A DNA stretch of 64,000 nt, taken from contig NZ_JBBCMA010000002.1 in assembly GCF_037152535.1 (NCBI RefSeq), positions 186,001 through 250,000 of the forward strand, written 5' to 3'. Under the pieces are notes generated by a model, which had not been told where the DNA came from, did no database searches, and saw only the letters and a program-made list of their open reading frames with translations. The DNA is from Leclercia sp. AS011 (GTDB lineage Bacteria; Pseudomonadota; Gammaproteobacteria; Enterobacterales; Enterobacteriaceae). The translations under genes were made by a program, and so were the position numbers. Positions 1 to 10,071 of the stretch are shown here, piece after piece (the stretch's first letter is position 1; each line of letters opens with the position of its first letter).

Positions 1-258
1 GGTTTCCATGGCGGCGATCTCCGGGACGTTCTGGTCAATCAGATCCCCCAGGCGACGCATCAGGCGCGCGCGTTCCTTCATCGGCAGGTTAGCCCATTTA
101 GGGAAGGCCGCTTTCGCCGCCTCTACCGCCTGATTAATCTCGGCTTCACCGCCGGAGGCGACTTCTGCCAGTACCTCGCCGGAGGCCGGGTTGGTGGTGT
201 GGAAGTACTCGCTTCCCGCCACGTTTTTGCCGTTGATCCAGTGGTTAATCTTTTTCAT
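1..258 (-). CDS. hpaE: 5-carboxymethyl-2-hydroxymuconate semialdehyde dehydrogenase, N-terminal 86 residues (runs off the window)
   Basis: NAD-dependent aldehyde dehydrogenase of the homoprotocatechuate meta-cleavage branch of 4-hydroxyphenylacetate breakdown. Only the N-terminus is present; it begins MKKINHWINGKNVAGSEYF and continues with the ALDH-typical KAAFPKWANLPMKERARLM stretch. The catalytic Cys and Glu lie outside the window. The ATG (256-258) shares one base with the hpaG stop (TAATG), so the two are translationally coupled and hpaG is upstream in the same operon. The match to remembered E. coli HpaE is strong. Confidence 0.93.
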   Translation of the reverse strand, partial: MKKINHWINGKNVAGSEYFHTTNPASGEVLAEVASGGEAEINQAVEAAKAAFPKWANLPMKERARLMRRLGDLIDQNVPEIAAMET

Positions 259-1532
259 TACTTTGTCTCCTCGCTGACAATCCGGTTGACCAGACGGCCA
301 ACGCCTTCCACTTCCACCACCACTTCATCCCCCGGTACCACGTCGGACAGCCCTTTCGGCGTGCCGGTGGCAATCATGTCGCCCGGCTGCAGGGTCATAA
401 AATCGCTCAGGTACGCAATCAGGAACGGGATGCTGAAGATGAGGTCCGCCGTGGTCCCTTCCTGGCGCAGCTCGCCGTTGACGAAGGTGCGCAGGGCTAA
501 GTTGTGCGGGTCGGGAATGGCCGCTTTCGGCACGATGTTCGGGGAGATGGGCGTCAGCCCGTCGCGGCTTTTCACCCGCAGATTCGGGCGGTAGTAGTTT
601 TCCAGGTAGTCGCGAATGGCGTAGTCGTTGCAGACCCTGTAGCCCGCAACATAGTCCATCGCCTCGGCTTCACTGACCTTGCGCGCGGTTTTACCGATGA
701 CCACCACCAGCTCGGCCTCGTAGTGCATGTACTCAACGTTGTCCGGGCGCACCGAGGTCTGGTTGTCGCCGTTAAAGGTATTCGGCGCTTTGATAAACAC
801 CAGCGGCTCGGTCGGCGGCTTGAAGTCCAGCTCGCTGGCGTGATCGGCGTAGTTCAGGCCGAGGGCAAACAGCGTGGGGTGCGGATGTGCACCCTGAGCG
901 ATGGCCGCGTCGCGCTCATTGACCACCGGGTTTTCCAGCGGCGGGAAGCCTTCTGCCAGAATGCGTACCCGATCGCCCGGGCGGATCTCAACGCGGTTTT
1001 GCGGGGTACCGAGCAATATCGCATCGCCAGGATTGAGGGTGGCGAACTCGCTCAGGGCGCTCAGCAGTTCGGCGGCGCTGCGCTGAAGCTCGGCGGTGTT
1101 CCAGTGGTCCGCCTCGCGACCGTTGATCTCGGTGATGATGGTCAGGTTAGCCACGTTATCAACGGCGACAAGTTCGCCCACCGGGCAAAACCCGTCCCGG
1201 CATTTGGCTTTGATGGCCGGGCGGTAGAAGCTCTCTTCCGGCAGGCTCACCTCGTTCGCCAGCGCGTACCCGGCAATATAGTCGGCGGCCTCATCCGGGC
1301 TGATTTTGCTCGCGGTCTTGCCGACGATCAGCGCCACCGTCGCGCCGCTCAGCACCTGTTCACCCTCGGGATGCGGGATGGCATCCCCGGAGCGGATCAG
1401 GGTGTTGCGCGGTTTGATAAACCAGACGGCGGTTTTCGGTGGCGTGTTGTAAGGGGGCTGGTGAAATGCGTCGCGCCAGGCATCGAGCTGGCTGCGGTGA
1501 TTGAGTGCCACCGCGAAAACTGTACCTTTCAT
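258..1532 (-). CDS. hpaG: 4-hydroxyphenylacetate degradation bifunctional isomerase/decarboxylase HpaG
   Basis: Decarboxylates 5-oxopent-3-ene-1,2,5-tricarboxylate and isomerises 2-hydroxyhepta-2,4-diene-1,7-dioate in the homoprotocatechuate pathway; cytosolic. The 424 residues are two tandem fumarylacetoacetate-hydrolase-type halves (about 1-205 and 210-424). The C-terminal half carries ALGLNYADHASEL, FIKAPNT and MHYEAELVVVIG, with the metal-ligand acidic residues typical of the fold; the N-terminal half repeats the pattern more loosely (VWFIKPRNT, VALIVGKTA). It is the first gene of the leftward hpa operon and ends overlapping hpaE by one base. The promoter region facing hpaR contains a perfect inverted repeat (1569-1586) suited to HpaR repression. 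Confidence 0.95.
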   Translation of the reverse strand: MKGTVFAVALNHRSQLDAWRDAFHQPPYNTPPKTAVWFIKPRNTLIRSGDAIPHPEGEQVLSGATVALIVGKTASKISPDEAADYIAGYALANEVSLPEESFYRPAIKAKCRDGFCPVGELVAVDNVANLTIITEINGREADHWNTAELQRSAAELLSALSEFATLNPGDAILLGTPQNRVEIRPGDRVRILAEGFPPLENPVVNERDAAIAQGAHPHPTLFALGLNYADHASELDFKPPTEPLVFIKAPNTFNGDNQTSVRPDNVEYMHYEAELVVVIGKTARKVSEAEAMDYVAGYRVCNDYAIRDYLENYYRPNLRVKSRDGLTPISPNIVPKAAIPDPHNLALRTFVNGELRQEGTTADLIFSIPFLIAYLSDFMTLQPGDMIATGTPKGLSDVVPGDEVVVEVEGVGRLVNRIVSEETK

Positions 1533-1568
1533 TCCTTTCTCCTCAGGCCCGGGTATCGGGTTTTGAGT

Positions 1569-1586
1569 TCATTAATATGTTAATGA
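1569..1586. promoter_or_regulatory. Probable HpaR operator between hpaG and hpaR
   Basis: Perfect 7-bp inverted repeat TCATTAA-TATG-TTAATGA in the 272-bp divergent region, 37 bp upstream of the hpaG start. MarR-family repressors bind AT-rich palindromes of this size, and HpaR is known to repress the hpa meta operon promoter. Operator identity is inferred from position and symmetry. Confidence 0.7.
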
Positions 1587-1804
1587 TTAGGTTTTAGCCC
1601 CTCGCGCTATGTTTGGCAAACAGAAGTAAATAATTTGTGATATCAATAACAATAAATTTACATGTCGAATTGTTTAATGTTATATATCAGTGAGTTAATA
1701 TTTTTATGTGAGATCTGTTAGACTTTTCGCCCGCGCCGCTGGCGTCAAAAAGCCGCGTGAGGCATTGATTGTTTCGTTATTAATGATGTTGAGGTGGGAG
1801 CGCC

Positions 1805-2245
1805 ATGCACGATTCGTTAACTATCGCACTACTCCAGGCGCGGGAAACCGCGATGACCTTTTTTCGCCCGATTATCAAGCAGCACAATCTGACGGAGCAG
1901 CAGTGGCGGATCGTGCGCGTGCTGGCGGAACATCCGTCGATGGATTTTCACGATCTGGCGTTTCGCACCTGCATTCTGCGTCCGAGCCTGACCGGGATCC
2001 TCACGCGCATGGAGCGCGACGGGCTGGTGCTGCGCTTAAAGCCGCTTAACGACCAGCGCAAACTCTACGTGTCGCTCACCAAAGAGGGCAACGCGCTATA
2101 TGAGCGTGCTCAGGCGCAGGTCGAAGAGGCCTATCAGCGCATTGAGGCGGAGTATTCGCCAGAGAAAATGCAGCAGCTGACCGGACTGCTGGAGGAGTTT
2201 ATTGCACTGGGAGAGGGGAAGAATTTCAGGCAGGAAGATGAGTAG
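1805..2245 (+). CDS. hpaR: Homoprotocatechuate degradation operon repressor HpaR (MarR family)
   Basis: MarR-type winged-helix repressor that, in E. coli, releases the hpa meta-cleavage operon in response to pathway substrates. The 146 residues start MHDSLTIALLQARE and contain the MarR core: helices around TEQQWRIVRVLAEH, the recognition segment ILRPSLTGILTRMERDGLV and the wing LNDQRKLYVSLTKEG. The start is supported by GGGAG just upstream. It is transcribed away from hpaG across a shared regulatory region with the palindrome at 1569-1586, the usual arrangement for autoregulation. The following gene, tsr, has its own sigma-28 promoter. Confidence 0.94.
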   Translation: MHDSLTIALLQARETAMTFFRPIIKQHNLTEQQWRIVRVLAEHPSMDFHDLAFRTCILRPSLTGILTRMERDGLVLRLKPLNDQRKLYVSLTKEGNALYERAQAQVEEAYQRIEAEYSPEKMQQLTGLLEEFIALGEGKNFRQEDE

Positions 2246-2273
2246 AGCAGTTCAGTCATCAACACAATTTCCG

Positions 2274-2300
2274 TAAAGTTTTCCCATTCCAGGCCGAAAA
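2274..2300 (+). promoter_or_regulatory. Sigma-28 (FliA) promoter of tsr
   Basis: TAAAGTTT (2274-2281), an 11-bp spacer, then GCCGAAAA (2293-2300). The -35 matches the FliA consensus fully and the -10 differs from GCCGATAA at one base; the spacer length is the consensus one. It lies 30 bp before the tsr ATG, as expected for a class-3 chemotaxis gene. Confidence 0.9.
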
Positions 2301-2330
2301 TTCTGTACCTGTCTGGTGGAATGAGAAATC

Positions 2331-3995
2331 ATGTTAAATCGTATCAAGATTGTTACCAGCTTATTGCTGGTTTTGGTTATTTTTGGTCTTTTACAACTCA
2401 CATCCGGTGGTCTTTTCTTTAATGCCCTGAAGCATGACAAAGAAAACTTCACCGTTCTGCAAACCATTCGTCAGCAACAATCCACGCTTAACGGCAGCTG
2501 GGTGGCGTTGCTGCAAACCCGTAATACCCTGAACCGCGCGGGCATCCGCTACATGATGGATCAGAACAATATCGGTAGCGGCGCGACCGTGAACGATCTG
2601 ATGCAGATTGCTGCGGCTTCCCTGAAGCAGGCGGAAAAAAACTGGGCGGAGTACGAAGCCCTGCCGCGCGACCCGCGTCAGAGTGAAGGCGCCGCGCTGG
2701 AAATCAAACGTAACTACGATATCTATCACGGTGCGCTGGCCGAGCTGATCCAGCTTCTGGGCGCAGGCAAGATCAACGAGTTCTTCGATCAGCCGACCCA
2801 GGGGTATCAGGACGGCTTTGAGAAGCAGTACGTCAACTATCTGCAGCAGAACGATCATCTGTACCAGACCGCTGTCGATGACAGCAACAGCTCCTACAGC
2901 CAGGCGATCTGGATCCTGTTGAGCGTGCTGATCCTGGTGCTGGTGGTGATCGTTGCCGTCTGGGGTGGCATCCGTCACGCCCTGATCGTGCCGCTGAACC
3001 GCCTGACCGACAGCATTCGCCATATCGCCAGCGGCGACCTGGTGAAGCGCATCGAGGTAGAGGGCTCTAACGAGATGGGTCAACTCGCCGACACGCTGCG
3101 CCATATGCAGGCTGAGCTGATGCGTACCGTGGGCGACGTGCGTAATGGTGCCAATGCCATTTACAGCGGCGCGAGCGAAATCTCCATGGGCAACAACGAT
3201 CTCTCCTCCCGTACCGAGCAGCAGGCGGCCTCGCTGGAAGAGACCGCAGCCAGCATGGAAGAGCTGACCGCCACCGTGAAGCAGAACGCCGAGAACGCCC
3301 GTCAGGCAAGCCATCTGGCGCTGAGCGCGTCCGAGACCGCGCAGAAAGGCGGCAAAGTGGTGGATAACGTGGTGCAGACCATGCGTGACATCGCTGGCAG
3401 CTCGCAGAAGATTGCCGACATCATCAGCGTGATCGACGGTATTGCCTTCCAGACCAACATCCTGGCGCTGAACGCCGCGGTAGAAGCGGCCCGTGCCGGT
3501 GAGCAGGGTCGTGGCTTTGCGGTGGTAGCCGGTGAAGTACGTAACCTGGCCCAGCGTAGTGCCCAGGCCGCCCGCGAGATCAAGAGTCTGATTGAAGACT
3601 CCGTGGGTCGCGTTGAGCTGGGGTCGACCCTGGTTGAGAGCGCCGGTGAAACCATGGGCGAGATCGTCAGCGCGGTTACCCGCGTGACCGACATCATGGG
3701 TGAGATCGCCTCTGCGTCCGACGAGCAGAGCCGCGGTATCGACCAGGTGGGTCTGGCGGTTGCCGAGATGGATCGCGTCACGCAGCAGAACGCCTCCCTG
3801 GTGCAGGAGTCTGCGGCAGCGGCAGCGGCACTGGAAGAGCAGGCGAGCCGCCTGACCCAGGCCGTGGCGGTGTTCCGTATTCAGCAGGAGCAGCAGAAAG
3901 CCCGCGCGCACGCGGCGGTGAAAACCGTTGCCACGCCGGTAGCGACGCGTAAAGCGGCCGTTGCCGACAGCGGTGATAACTGGGAAACCTTCTGA
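2331..3995 (+). CDS. tsr: Methyl-accepting chemotaxis protein I, serine receptor Tsr
   Basis: Transmembrane serine chemoreceptor that controls CheA through CheW. The 554 residues contain TM1 (about 7-29), a periplasmic four-helix domain, TM2 (about 190-213), HAMP (about 214-268) and the cytoplasmic coiled coil with the hairpin tip [20 protein letters not shown]. Serine-binding residues R64, N68, R69, F152 and T156 sit at E. coli numbering, which supports serine rather than aspartate specificity. The C-terminal NWETF pentapeptide tethers CheR/CheB. The gene has its own sigma-28 promoter, a strong terminator follows, and its presence argues that the organism is motile. Confidence 0.96.
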   Translation: MLNRIKIVTSLLLVLVIFGLLQLTSGGLFFNALKHDKENFTVLQTIRQQQSTLNGSWVALLQTRNTLNRAGIRYMMDQNNIGSGATVNDLMQIAAASLKQAEKNWAEYEALPRDPRQSEGAALEIKRNYDIYHGALAELIQLLGAGKINEFFDQPTQGYQDGFEKQYVNYLQQNDHLYQTAVDDSNSSYSQAIWILLSVLILVLVVIVAVWGGIRHALIVPLNRLTDSIRHIASGDLVKRIEVEGSNEMGQLADTLRHMQAELMRTVGDVRNGANAIYSGASEISMGNNDLSSRTEQQAASLEETAASMEELTATVKQNAENARQASHLALSASETAQKGGKVVDNVVQTMRDIAGSSQKIADIISVIDGIAFQTNILALNAAVEAARAGEQGRGFAVVAGEVRNLAQRSAQAAREIKSLIEDSVGRVELGSTLVESAGETMGEIVSAVTRVTDIMGEIASASDEQSRGIDQVGLAVAEMDRVTQQNASLVQESAAAAAALEEQASRLTQAVAVFRIQQEQQKARAHAAVKTVATPVATRKAAVADSGDNWETF

Positions 3996-4002
3996 TGTAA
4001 AA

Positions 4003-4032
4003 AGCGCCCTGTTCAGGCGGGGCGCTGTTTTT
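4003..4032 (+). terminator. Rho-independent terminator after tsr
   Basis: AGCGCCC (4003-4009) pairs with GGGCGCT (4020-4026) around a short loop, followed by a T-rich run. It begins only 7 bp after the tsr stop. Confidence 0.85.
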
Positions 4033-4034
4033 GT

Positions 4035-4060
4035 GCCGGGTAAGCGCAGCGCCACCCGGC
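4035..4060. repeat. REP-like palindromic unit
   Basis: GCCGGGT...ACCCGGC palindrome with an internal GCGCAGCGC core, lying between the convergent genes tsr and lgoT. The same unit recurs at 31360, 34010, 34840 and 58155, so it is one REP family. Confidence 0.75.
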
Positions 4061-4073
4061 AATTCCACAGAAC

Positions 4074-5435
4074 TTACTGCTGGCGCGGATCGCTGATCGG
4101 CTGACGCACCAGGAAGATATAGGCCAATGCCCCCAGCGCCGTGACGCAGCCGCAGATAATCAGCGCCAGGCGGAACGAGTGGGTGGTGTCGACGATAAAC
4201 CCGGTGACAATCGGCGCAAACGACGCGCAGATGAAACTGGCGAAGTTTTGAATGCTGCCCACCGAGGCAGTCATGCGTGATGCCACGGCCACGTGGATCA
4301 ACCCCCAGCACGACGTTCCCGCAAAGTGGATGCAGAACAGCGCCATCCCAATCAGCAGTACCGCGCTCATCGCCGTGGTTGCCTCCGGTACCACGAAGGT
4401 AAAGGCCGCCGAACATAACATCCCGCTGATAATACACAGCTTACGGCTGCGGACCGGGGCCATGCCGCGTTTCACCAGCGCATCGGTGGTGAAGCCGTTT
4501 ACCAGCATCCCCGCAGCACCAAACAGGAACGGGATGGCCGCCATCAGGCCGGTGCTTTTCAGATCCAGGTTATAGGCGGTTTGCAGATACCCTGGCAGCC
4601 AGGCCAGATAGAGCCAGGCGGTGTAGTTGATGCCGCTGAAGCCCAGCATCATCCCCCACATGGTGCGGTTGCGGAACAGGCTGCGCCATTCGGCAAAGCT
4701 GAGAGGGTCACGACGAGCGTTAACGCTGCCGGCGTTCAGGTACGCCTGCTCAACGCCGCTCAGCTCCAGCTCCTCGCGGTTGCGATAGAGCATGTACCAG
4801 CCAATGGCGAGGAAAATGCCCAGCACGCCGATGGTGACAAACATCCCGCGCCAGCCCATCACCAGCATCATCGCCGCCAGCAGCGGCGGGCTGATGGCCA
4901 CGCCGATGGTCGAGGCGGCGTTGAAAAAGCCCATCGGACGACCGCGCTCTTTGATGTTGAACCAGTCGTTGATCACCTTCACGCCGCACGGGTTCATTGG
5001 CGCTTCGCCAATCCCCATTCCGATGCGCACCAGCACGAACTGGGTGAAGCTGTGGACCATCCCGGACATCGCCTGGAACAGCGACCAGAAGAACATTCCC
5101 AGCCCCAGCATCAGGCGCGGGCCTTTGCGATCCAGCAGCGGGCCGCAGGGCAGCTGGGCGATGCCATAGGCCAGCGAGAACACCGACAGCAGGGCGCCGA
5201 TCTCGGTGGCGCTGAGCCCCAGCTCTTCGCGGATGGTTAAATTCGCCACCGACAACGAACTGCGGTCGAGATAATTAATTACCGCCGCGAAAAATAATAA
5301 CAACATTGCGGTGGTCTGGATGCGTTTAATTCTCGCGCTACGCTGAATGGCCCCTGTTGGCGGCAGAGAAATATCGGGTCTGTTTTCTCTGTCAAAGGTG
5401 GTCTGCGGGTCGAGGGTTATATTGCTTTTTTCCAC
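4074..5435 (-). CDS. lgoT: L-galactonate transporter LgoT (MFS, ACS family)
   Basis: Inner-membrane major facilitator protein for uptake of L-galactonate (E. coli YjjL). At 453 residues it has the usual family length, with about 12 hydrophobic segments starting at residue 42 (TTAMLLLFFAAVINYLDRSS). The signature GPLLDRKGPRLMLGLG lies between TM2 and TM3, and the anion:cation symporter motif NYLDRSSLSVA is near the N-terminus. Transcribed leftward from its own promoter in the 208-bp gap after lgoR. It faces tsr tail to tail. The lgoR and lgoD neighbours support the substrate assignment, though the sequence alone shows only a sugar-acid MFS porter. Confidence 0.9.
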   Translation of the reverse strand: MEKSNITLDPQTTFDRENRPDISLPPTGAIQRSARIKRIQTTAMLLLFFAAVINYLDRSSLSVANLTIREELGLSATEIGALLSVFSLAYGIAQLPCGPLLDRKGPRLMLGLGMFFWSLFQAMSGMVHSFTQFVLVRIGMGIGEAPMNPCGVKVINDWFNIKERGRPMGFFNAASTIGVAISPPLLAAMMLVMGWRGMFVTIGVLGIFLAIGWYMLYRNREELELSGVEQAYLNAGSVNARRDPLSFAEWRSLFRNRTMWGMMLGFSGINYTAWLYLAWLPGYLQTAYNLDLKSTGLMAAIPFLFGAAGMLVNGFTTDALVKRGMAPVRSRKLCIISGMLCSAAFTFVVPEATTAMSAVLLIGMALFCIHFAGTSCWGLIHVAVASRMTASVGSIQNFASFICASFAPIVTGFIVDTTHSFRLALIICGCVTALGALAYIFLVRQPISDPRQQ

Positions 5436-5643
5436 GCCGGACTCCTGAGTTATTGTAGGGTTATTTCTCGTTTTTATTTATTAGAGAAATATCAATGACG
5501 ACCAGTAAGGGAATAACTGCCGCCCTCACCACTCACGAAAAAATAAGTCGACTCCCGCTGAGCATAGGAAGCCGCCTTATTTCCGCGTGCCCTCGATCGC
5601 GGAAGCGTGCAGTCCGTATAAATTTGCTGTTTTTAATCGGTAC

Positions 5644-6558
5644 TTAATAAAAAACCGTCGCGCTCTGTTTGATGGAGCGGATCATCGACTGTTTGGCGGT
5701 ATTCAGGTGGTTACGCATCGCCAGATTGGCATCGAGATCGCTGCGGCAGATCAGCGCGCTGAGGATGGTCATGTGCTCGTCGATGGCGATGATGTTGCGC
5801 TGCTTGAGGTCGCTCTCGTCCCACTGATAGTGGAAGTGGAAGATAAACGAGATGATCTCCAGCGACTGGTTGAAAAAGATGTTGTTGGCGGCGGAGAGCA
5901 GCAGGGAGTGGAAGTCGCGATCCAGCCGGGAGAACTGGCGAAAGCTGTCGCCGATGCTGTCCCGCAGGGCGCGGTGCTCCTCCAGCAGGGTGCGGGCCTG
6001 CAGCCAGCGCGGGTCGCTGTCGGGCAGGTTGAGAAAATGCTGCAGGGCGTGGGTCTCCAGCATCTCGCGTAGCTCAAACAGCTGCTCGGCCCACGACTGG
6101 TCGAACTGCTTCATCCGCCACTGGCCGCGTTTTTCGCTCTCAATCAGGTTGTAGCGGCTGAATTTAAGTAAGTACTCCCTTACCACCACCGGGCTGACGC
6201 CAGCGGTCCGTGCCAGCTCCAGCTCAGAAAAAGCCTCCCCGGCCCGCAGGATGCGCTGGTTAATCATGGTTAAAAAACTCTGCTCAAACAGCCGGGTCTG
6301 CTCCGCCAGCGGGGCGATTTCACAGGTGAAACCATCTCCCGCATCGGGCTTACGGACAATCACATAATCACTGTTAACCCGCGTCAGGACGCCGCAGTCA
6401 CAAAGGTGCGTCTGGATATGGCGCACGGTGGTGCGGCTGATGTTGTACATCTCCGCCAGCGCACTCTGGGACGGCAGCGGCGACGGAATGTGGCCCCGGG
6501 CCATATCGTCGATCACCTGGTTAATCACGTTGTGGCGCAAATTTTGTGAACGGCTCAT
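5644..6558 (-). CDS. lgoR: GntR-family regulator of L-galactonate genes LgoR
   Basis: Transcription regulator of 304 residues, orthologous to E. coli LgoR (YjjM). The N-terminal winged helix (about 1-75) includes SQSALAEMYNISRTTVRHIQTHL. A second helix-turn-helix-like segment, SELELARTAGVSPVVVREYL, leads into a FadR/FCD-type all-helical effector domain (FELREMLETHALQHFL; LDRDFHSLLLSAA; IDEHMTILSALI), whose conserved His/Asp residues form the metal site typical of FCD domains. It is divergent from lgoD across 147 bp and is therefore placed to control both lgoD and lgoT. The ligand is inferred from E. coli. Confidence 0.9.
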   Translation of the reverse strand: MSRSQNLRHNVINQVIDDMARGHIPSPLPSQSALAEMYNISRTTVRHIQTHLCDCGVLTRVNSDYVIVRKPDAGDGFTCEIAPLAEQTRLFEQSFLTMINQRILRAGEAFSELELARTAGVSPVVVREYLLKFSRYNLIESEKRGQWRMKQFDQSWAEQLFELREMLETHALQHFLNLPDSDPRWLQARTLLEEHRALRDSIGDSFRQFSRLDRDFHSLLLSAANNIFFNQSLEIISFIFHFHYQWDESDLKQRNIIAIDEHMTILSALICRSDLDANLAMRNHLNTAKQSMIRSIKQSATVFY

Positions 6559-6705
6559 GGATAGTCCTTGTGACAGCGAGTGGGCAATTAAAACCCTATT
6601 TAAAACGGCTTTATGCGCGGGAATTCACACTTCCTGTTTTTGCCTGCCCGTTATTTCGCGTTTTCATCAATATCTGAAACATCAAGAGAACGGGAGAAAG
6701 AAAAA

Positions 6706-7728
6706 ATGACGACAATGAATACGCTGGTGTGTCAGGAGCCAAAAAAATTACTGTGGGCGCAAAGAGACGTGCCCGTTCCCCGGGATAACGAAGCGCTGAT
6801 AAAAATAAAAACCGTGGGTATTTGCGGGACCGATATACATGCCTGGGGCGGCAATCAGCCCTTTTTTAATTATCCCCGCGTGCTCGGGCATGAAATATGT
6901 GGCGAGGTGGTTGGCTTAGGCAAAAATATCCAGACGCTGCAAAAAGGCCAGCAGGTGGCGGTTATTCCTTACGTGGCCTGCCAGCAGTGTCCGGCCTGTC
7001 AGAGCGGTAAAACCAACTGCTGCGAAGCCATCTCGGTGATCGGCGTGCATCAGGATGGGGGGTTTAGCGAATATCTGTCGGTGCCGGTGAGCAATCTCCT
7101 GCCCGCTGACGGCATTGACCCGGAGGCCGCGGCCCTGATTGAGCCCTTTGCCATCAGCGCCCATGCGGTGCGTCGGGCGGCGGTTCAGCCGGGGGATCGG
7201 CTGCTGGTGGTGGGTGCAGGGCCGATTGGCCTGGGCGCAGCGGCGATTGCCCACGCGGATGGCGCGCAGGTGGTGGTGGCCGATACCAGCCCCGCCCGGC
7301 GGGCGCATGTGCAGGCCTGTCTCGGGGTGCCGACGCTGGATCCCTCAGCGGATGATTTTACCGACCTGTTGCGGGCGCAGTGCGGCGGCGCGCTGGCTCA
7401 GAAGGTGATTGATGCCACCGGCAATGCACAGGCGATGAACAATAGCGTCAATCTGATCCGCCACGGCGGCACCATCGTCTTTGTCGGGCTGCACAAGGGC
7501 GAGCTGCAGTTTTCCGACCCGGAGTTCCACAAGAAAGAGACCACCATGATGGGCAGCCGCAACGCCACCGGGGAGGATTTCGCCAAAGTGGGACGCCTGA
7601 TGGCGGAAGGAAAATTAACGGCAGCGATGATGCTGACCCACCGCTATGCGTTTCGCGAGCTGGCGGAGGTGTACGAGGCGGAGGTGATTAATAATCGCGG
7701 TCTGATTAAGGGCGTGATTGCGTTTTAA
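6706..7728 (+). CDS. lgoD: L-galactonate 5-dehydrogenase LgoD (zinc-dependent medium-chain dehydrogenase)
   Basis: Oxidises L-galactonate to D-tagaturonate with NAD. The 340 residues contain the catalytic zinc motif GICGTDIHAWGGN and GHEICGEV, the structural-zinc cysteines CQQCPACQSGKTNC and a Rossmann fold LLVVGAGPIGLGAAAIA. The ATG at 6706 was chosen because it gives the E. coli length and follows GGGAGAAAG; an in-frame ATG 93 bases upstream would add an unconserved extension with no good ribosome site. It is divergent from lgoR and ends in a strong terminator. Confidence 0.92.
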   Translation: MTTMNTLVCQEPKKLLWAQRDVPVPRDNEALIKIKTVGICGTDIHAWGGNQPFFNYPRVLGHEICGEVVGLGKNIQTLQKGQQVAVIPYVACQQCPACQSGKTNCCEAISVIGVHQDGGFSEYLSVPVSNLLPADGIDPEAAALIEPFAISAHAVRRAAVQPGDRLLVVGAGPIGLGAAAIAHADGAQVVVADTSPARRAHVQACLGVPTLDPSADDFTDLLRAQCGGALAQKVIDATGNAQAMNNSVNLIRHGGTIVFVGLHKGELQFSDPEFHKKETTMMGSRNATGEDFAKVGRLMAEGKLTAAMMLTHRYAFRELAEVYEAEVINNRGLIKGVIAF

Positions 7729-7737
7729 ACTTGCCAT

Positions 7738-7773
7738 GCAGCGCCCGGGGTCCGTTTGGGCGCTGCTTTTTTT
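7738..7773 (+). terminator. Rho-independent terminator after lgoD
   Basis: GCAGCGCCC (7738-7746) pairs with GGGCGCTGC (7758-7766), followed by seven T. It lies between convergent lgoD and opgB. Confidence 0.92.
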
Positions 7774-7779
7774 ATACTG

Positions 7780-10071
7780 TTAGCCTTCGGCGTTCACCAC
7801 TTTGATCTCCACCATGCCGATCCCTATCTGGCGCGGAGAGTGGCCGAGAATGTTCCCCTCGTTGGTGGACTCCGGCGCAGGCGGCACAATCACCAGGGTG
7901 CTGCTGCGCGACGGGTTGTCGAAGTGCAGCGTGGTGGTGGTAACATCGTTGCCGAGGGTCAGGGTCTGCTCTTTATCGCCAATGCGCACCGGAATGGGTT
8001 TGTTGGCGTTCGGCCCCCAGGCTTTGGCGGTGATCACCAGATCGAATTTCGCCGGCAGCGGCTGGTTATACTCGATCTTCACCTCATCCCCCAACTGGGC
8101 GTTAGACCAGCGTCCCCAGGTTTCCGGACGGGAAATACCGCTGAACTGCTTCACCTCTTCCGGCGCACCGGCCACGTTAAAGACGAAGCTGTCGGCCTTG
8201 TAGCGGATATCGTTATCGGACACTCTCAGCATATCGACGTTACGCTGGTAGCGGTCGGTGCTGATCACGGTATCTTTAAAGGCGGTTTTGCCCTTCCACT
8301 GCGCCTTATCGACGTGCTGGACGCTCTGCTCGCCGCCCAGCTGGCCCTGAGATACGCACCAGTCGGTAGAGAGCGTCAGCGGCTGCGACCACAGCTGGCC
8401 CATCTTGTAGCAGCGATCGACCCAGACGAAGTTATCCCGTGGGGCAAAGTCGGCCAGCTGGTAGCGCAGCGGGGCGGAGTATTCGCTTTCCGGCAGCGGT
8501 TCGACCCGCTTATCGGAGACGCGCAGCAGCAGCGGCAGACGGAAATGGCTCCCGGAGAAAGCCATCATGTTTTTCTGGCTGTCGATAGTGAAGTCTTTCA
8601 ACTCTTTCGGGAAATTCCACAGGCGGATCACGTCCGGTTTCCACGCCAGCACTTTTTCCTTCATGTTGAGGAACACTTCGGACAGCGACTGCCCGGAGAG
8701 GCTACTGCGGCCGAGGCCGATAAAGTTATCCCCGCCGAGAATATCCAGCACCGTCGCGCCGTTATCCATGGTGTTGCGCTTCACGGCCATCACCTCCTGC
8801 TGAGGTTTGTCGCCACGCAGGACAAAGAACAGGTTGCTGCGATCCTGCTTGTTCAGCGCATCCCAGGCGGTGTTCTTCATCGCCAGATGGTCGGACGAGA
8901 CCACAATCACCGTATTTTTGAAGTACGGTGAGGCTTTGATTTTTTCGATCAGCGCCGCGATATGCTCCTGGCTACAGCCTACTGCGCTGAACGACTGGTT
9001 CGGCTTGCCGTCGATCGCATAGCTTTTGCGCTGGCAGGTGCGGGAGATAAAGCCATCCGGGTGGTGAGTGTCTACCGTCAGGGCAAACAGCGAGAAACGC
9101 TTGCCGGACTTCGACAGCTCTTCGAATTTTTTCCAGGTTTCATCCAGCACCGTGTCGTCGTAGAAGCCCCAGTCGTTGCGGTAAGCGGGGTCGGCAACGG
9201 TGGTTTTTAACTCTTCTGCACCGTACAGATGGTCAAAGCCGTGGGACTGCAGGAACACGTCCTTCCCGGCGAAGCGCAGGTTGGCGCCCTGCATGAAATA
9301 GTTCTCGTAGCCGGAGTTTTTCAGGATGTCGCCCAGGCAGATGTTCTGCGGGAAGAAGCTGGAGACCGAGGCCGAGGCGTTGCCCTCGAACGGCGCGAAC
9401 AGCGGAATGCCGCACTGGGAGGCGACCATCCCGGCGATGGTGTAGTCGGTGCCCGGCAGCTGCGCGGTGTGGCTGAAGTCGATCCCTTCGTTCTTGATAG
9501 CACCCAGTTCCGGGGCGAGATCCGGGAAGGCATCGTTATCGAAATAGGTGCGCTCAAGGCTCTCGCCGTAGATATAGACGAGGTTCAGCTTCGGATTGGG
9601 AATAGTTTTGCCCGGCTCTTTGTAATATGCCGCGAAGTCAGGGTCGCCGTCGCGCGACTGGGATTTTACCAGCTCGGTAATCTGATGAAACGCCGGGCTG
9701 GCATCCACCGAGGCGAGCGCCAGTACCAGCGCCAGCAGGCTGTAGCCGAGGTGGTGCGGATGGTGCCGACGGCGGCGCAGGATCCAGCCCAGCAGGCCAA
9801 ACACGGCCACCAGCGCAACCACCACACCCACGCCCGGAAGTATGTACTTACTAACCCCTGCGCCGGTCAGGCTGTTGGTCAGGGTATAAAGGACGGCATC
9901 GTTAATCCCGTCCCCGGTAAAATAGTCGCTGGCGTAGAGGGTAATATTTAAAACGACAAACAGCCCCAGCACCAGAAGGGTGACGGCAAACCACCAGGTA
10001 TTACGACCCGCCTTGCGGGAATAGATCACCACCGAGGCGAGAAACAGGGCAACAGAAATAAACTCTGACAA
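7780..10071 (-). CDS. opgB: Phosphoglycerol transferase I OpgB (MdoB)
   Basis: Transfers phosphoglycerol from phosphatidylglycerol to osmoregulated periplasmic glucans; inner membrane with a large periplasmic domain. About four N-terminal membrane segments (residues 1-130) are followed by a sulfatase/alkaline-phosphatase fold ([31 protein letters not shown]) and a C-terminal beta-rich domain. I start it at the TTG at 10071 (763 residues, E. coli length, next residues SEFISV), about seven bases after GAGGA. A second TTG directly upstream (10074) would add one residue. No ATG is available in this region. Convergent with lgoD. Confidence 0.93.
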   Translation of the reverse strand: MSEFISVALFLASVVIYSRKAGRNTWWFAVTLLVLGLFVVLNITLYASDYFTGDGINDAVLYTLTNSLTGAGVSKYILPGVGVVVALVAVFGLLGWILRRRRHHPHHLGYSLLALVLALASVDASPAFHQITELVKSQSRDGDPDFAAYYKEPGKTIPNPKLNLVYIYGESLERTYFDNDAFPDLAPELGAIKNEGIDFSHTAQLPGTDYTIAGMVASQCGIPLFAPFEGNASASVSSFFPQNICLGDILKNSGYENYFMQGANLRFAGKDVFLQSHGFDHLYGAEELKTTVADPAYRNDWGFYDDTVLDETWKKFEELSKSGKRFSLFALTVDTHHPDGFISRTCQRKSYAIDGKPNQSFSAVGCSQEHIAALIEKIKASPYFKNTVIVVSSDHLAMKNTAWDALNKQDRSNLFFVLRGDKPQQEVMAVKRNTMDNGATVLDILGGDNFIGLGRSSLSGQSLSEVFLNMKEKVLAWKPDVIRLWNFPKELKDFTIDSQKNMMAFSGSHFRLPLLLRVSDKRVEPLPESEYSAPLRYQLADFAPRDNFVWVDRCYKMGQLWSQPLTLSTDWCVSQGQLGGEQSVQHVDKAQWKGKTAFKDTVISTDRYQRNVDMLRVSDNDIRYKADSFVFNVAGAPEEVKQFSGISRPETWGRWSNAQLGDEVKIEYNQPLPAKFDLVITAKAWGPNANKPIPVRIGDKEQTLTLGNDVTTTTLHFDNPSRSSTLVIVPPAPESTNEGNILGHSPRQIGIGMVEIKVVNAEG

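Noticed and set aside
2391..4055. Long open frame (554 codons) on the strand opposite tsr
   Set aside because: It mirrors the coding frame of tsr; its translation is low in complexity and His/Gln-rich, and no family is recognised. High GC and codon bias produce such antisense frames.
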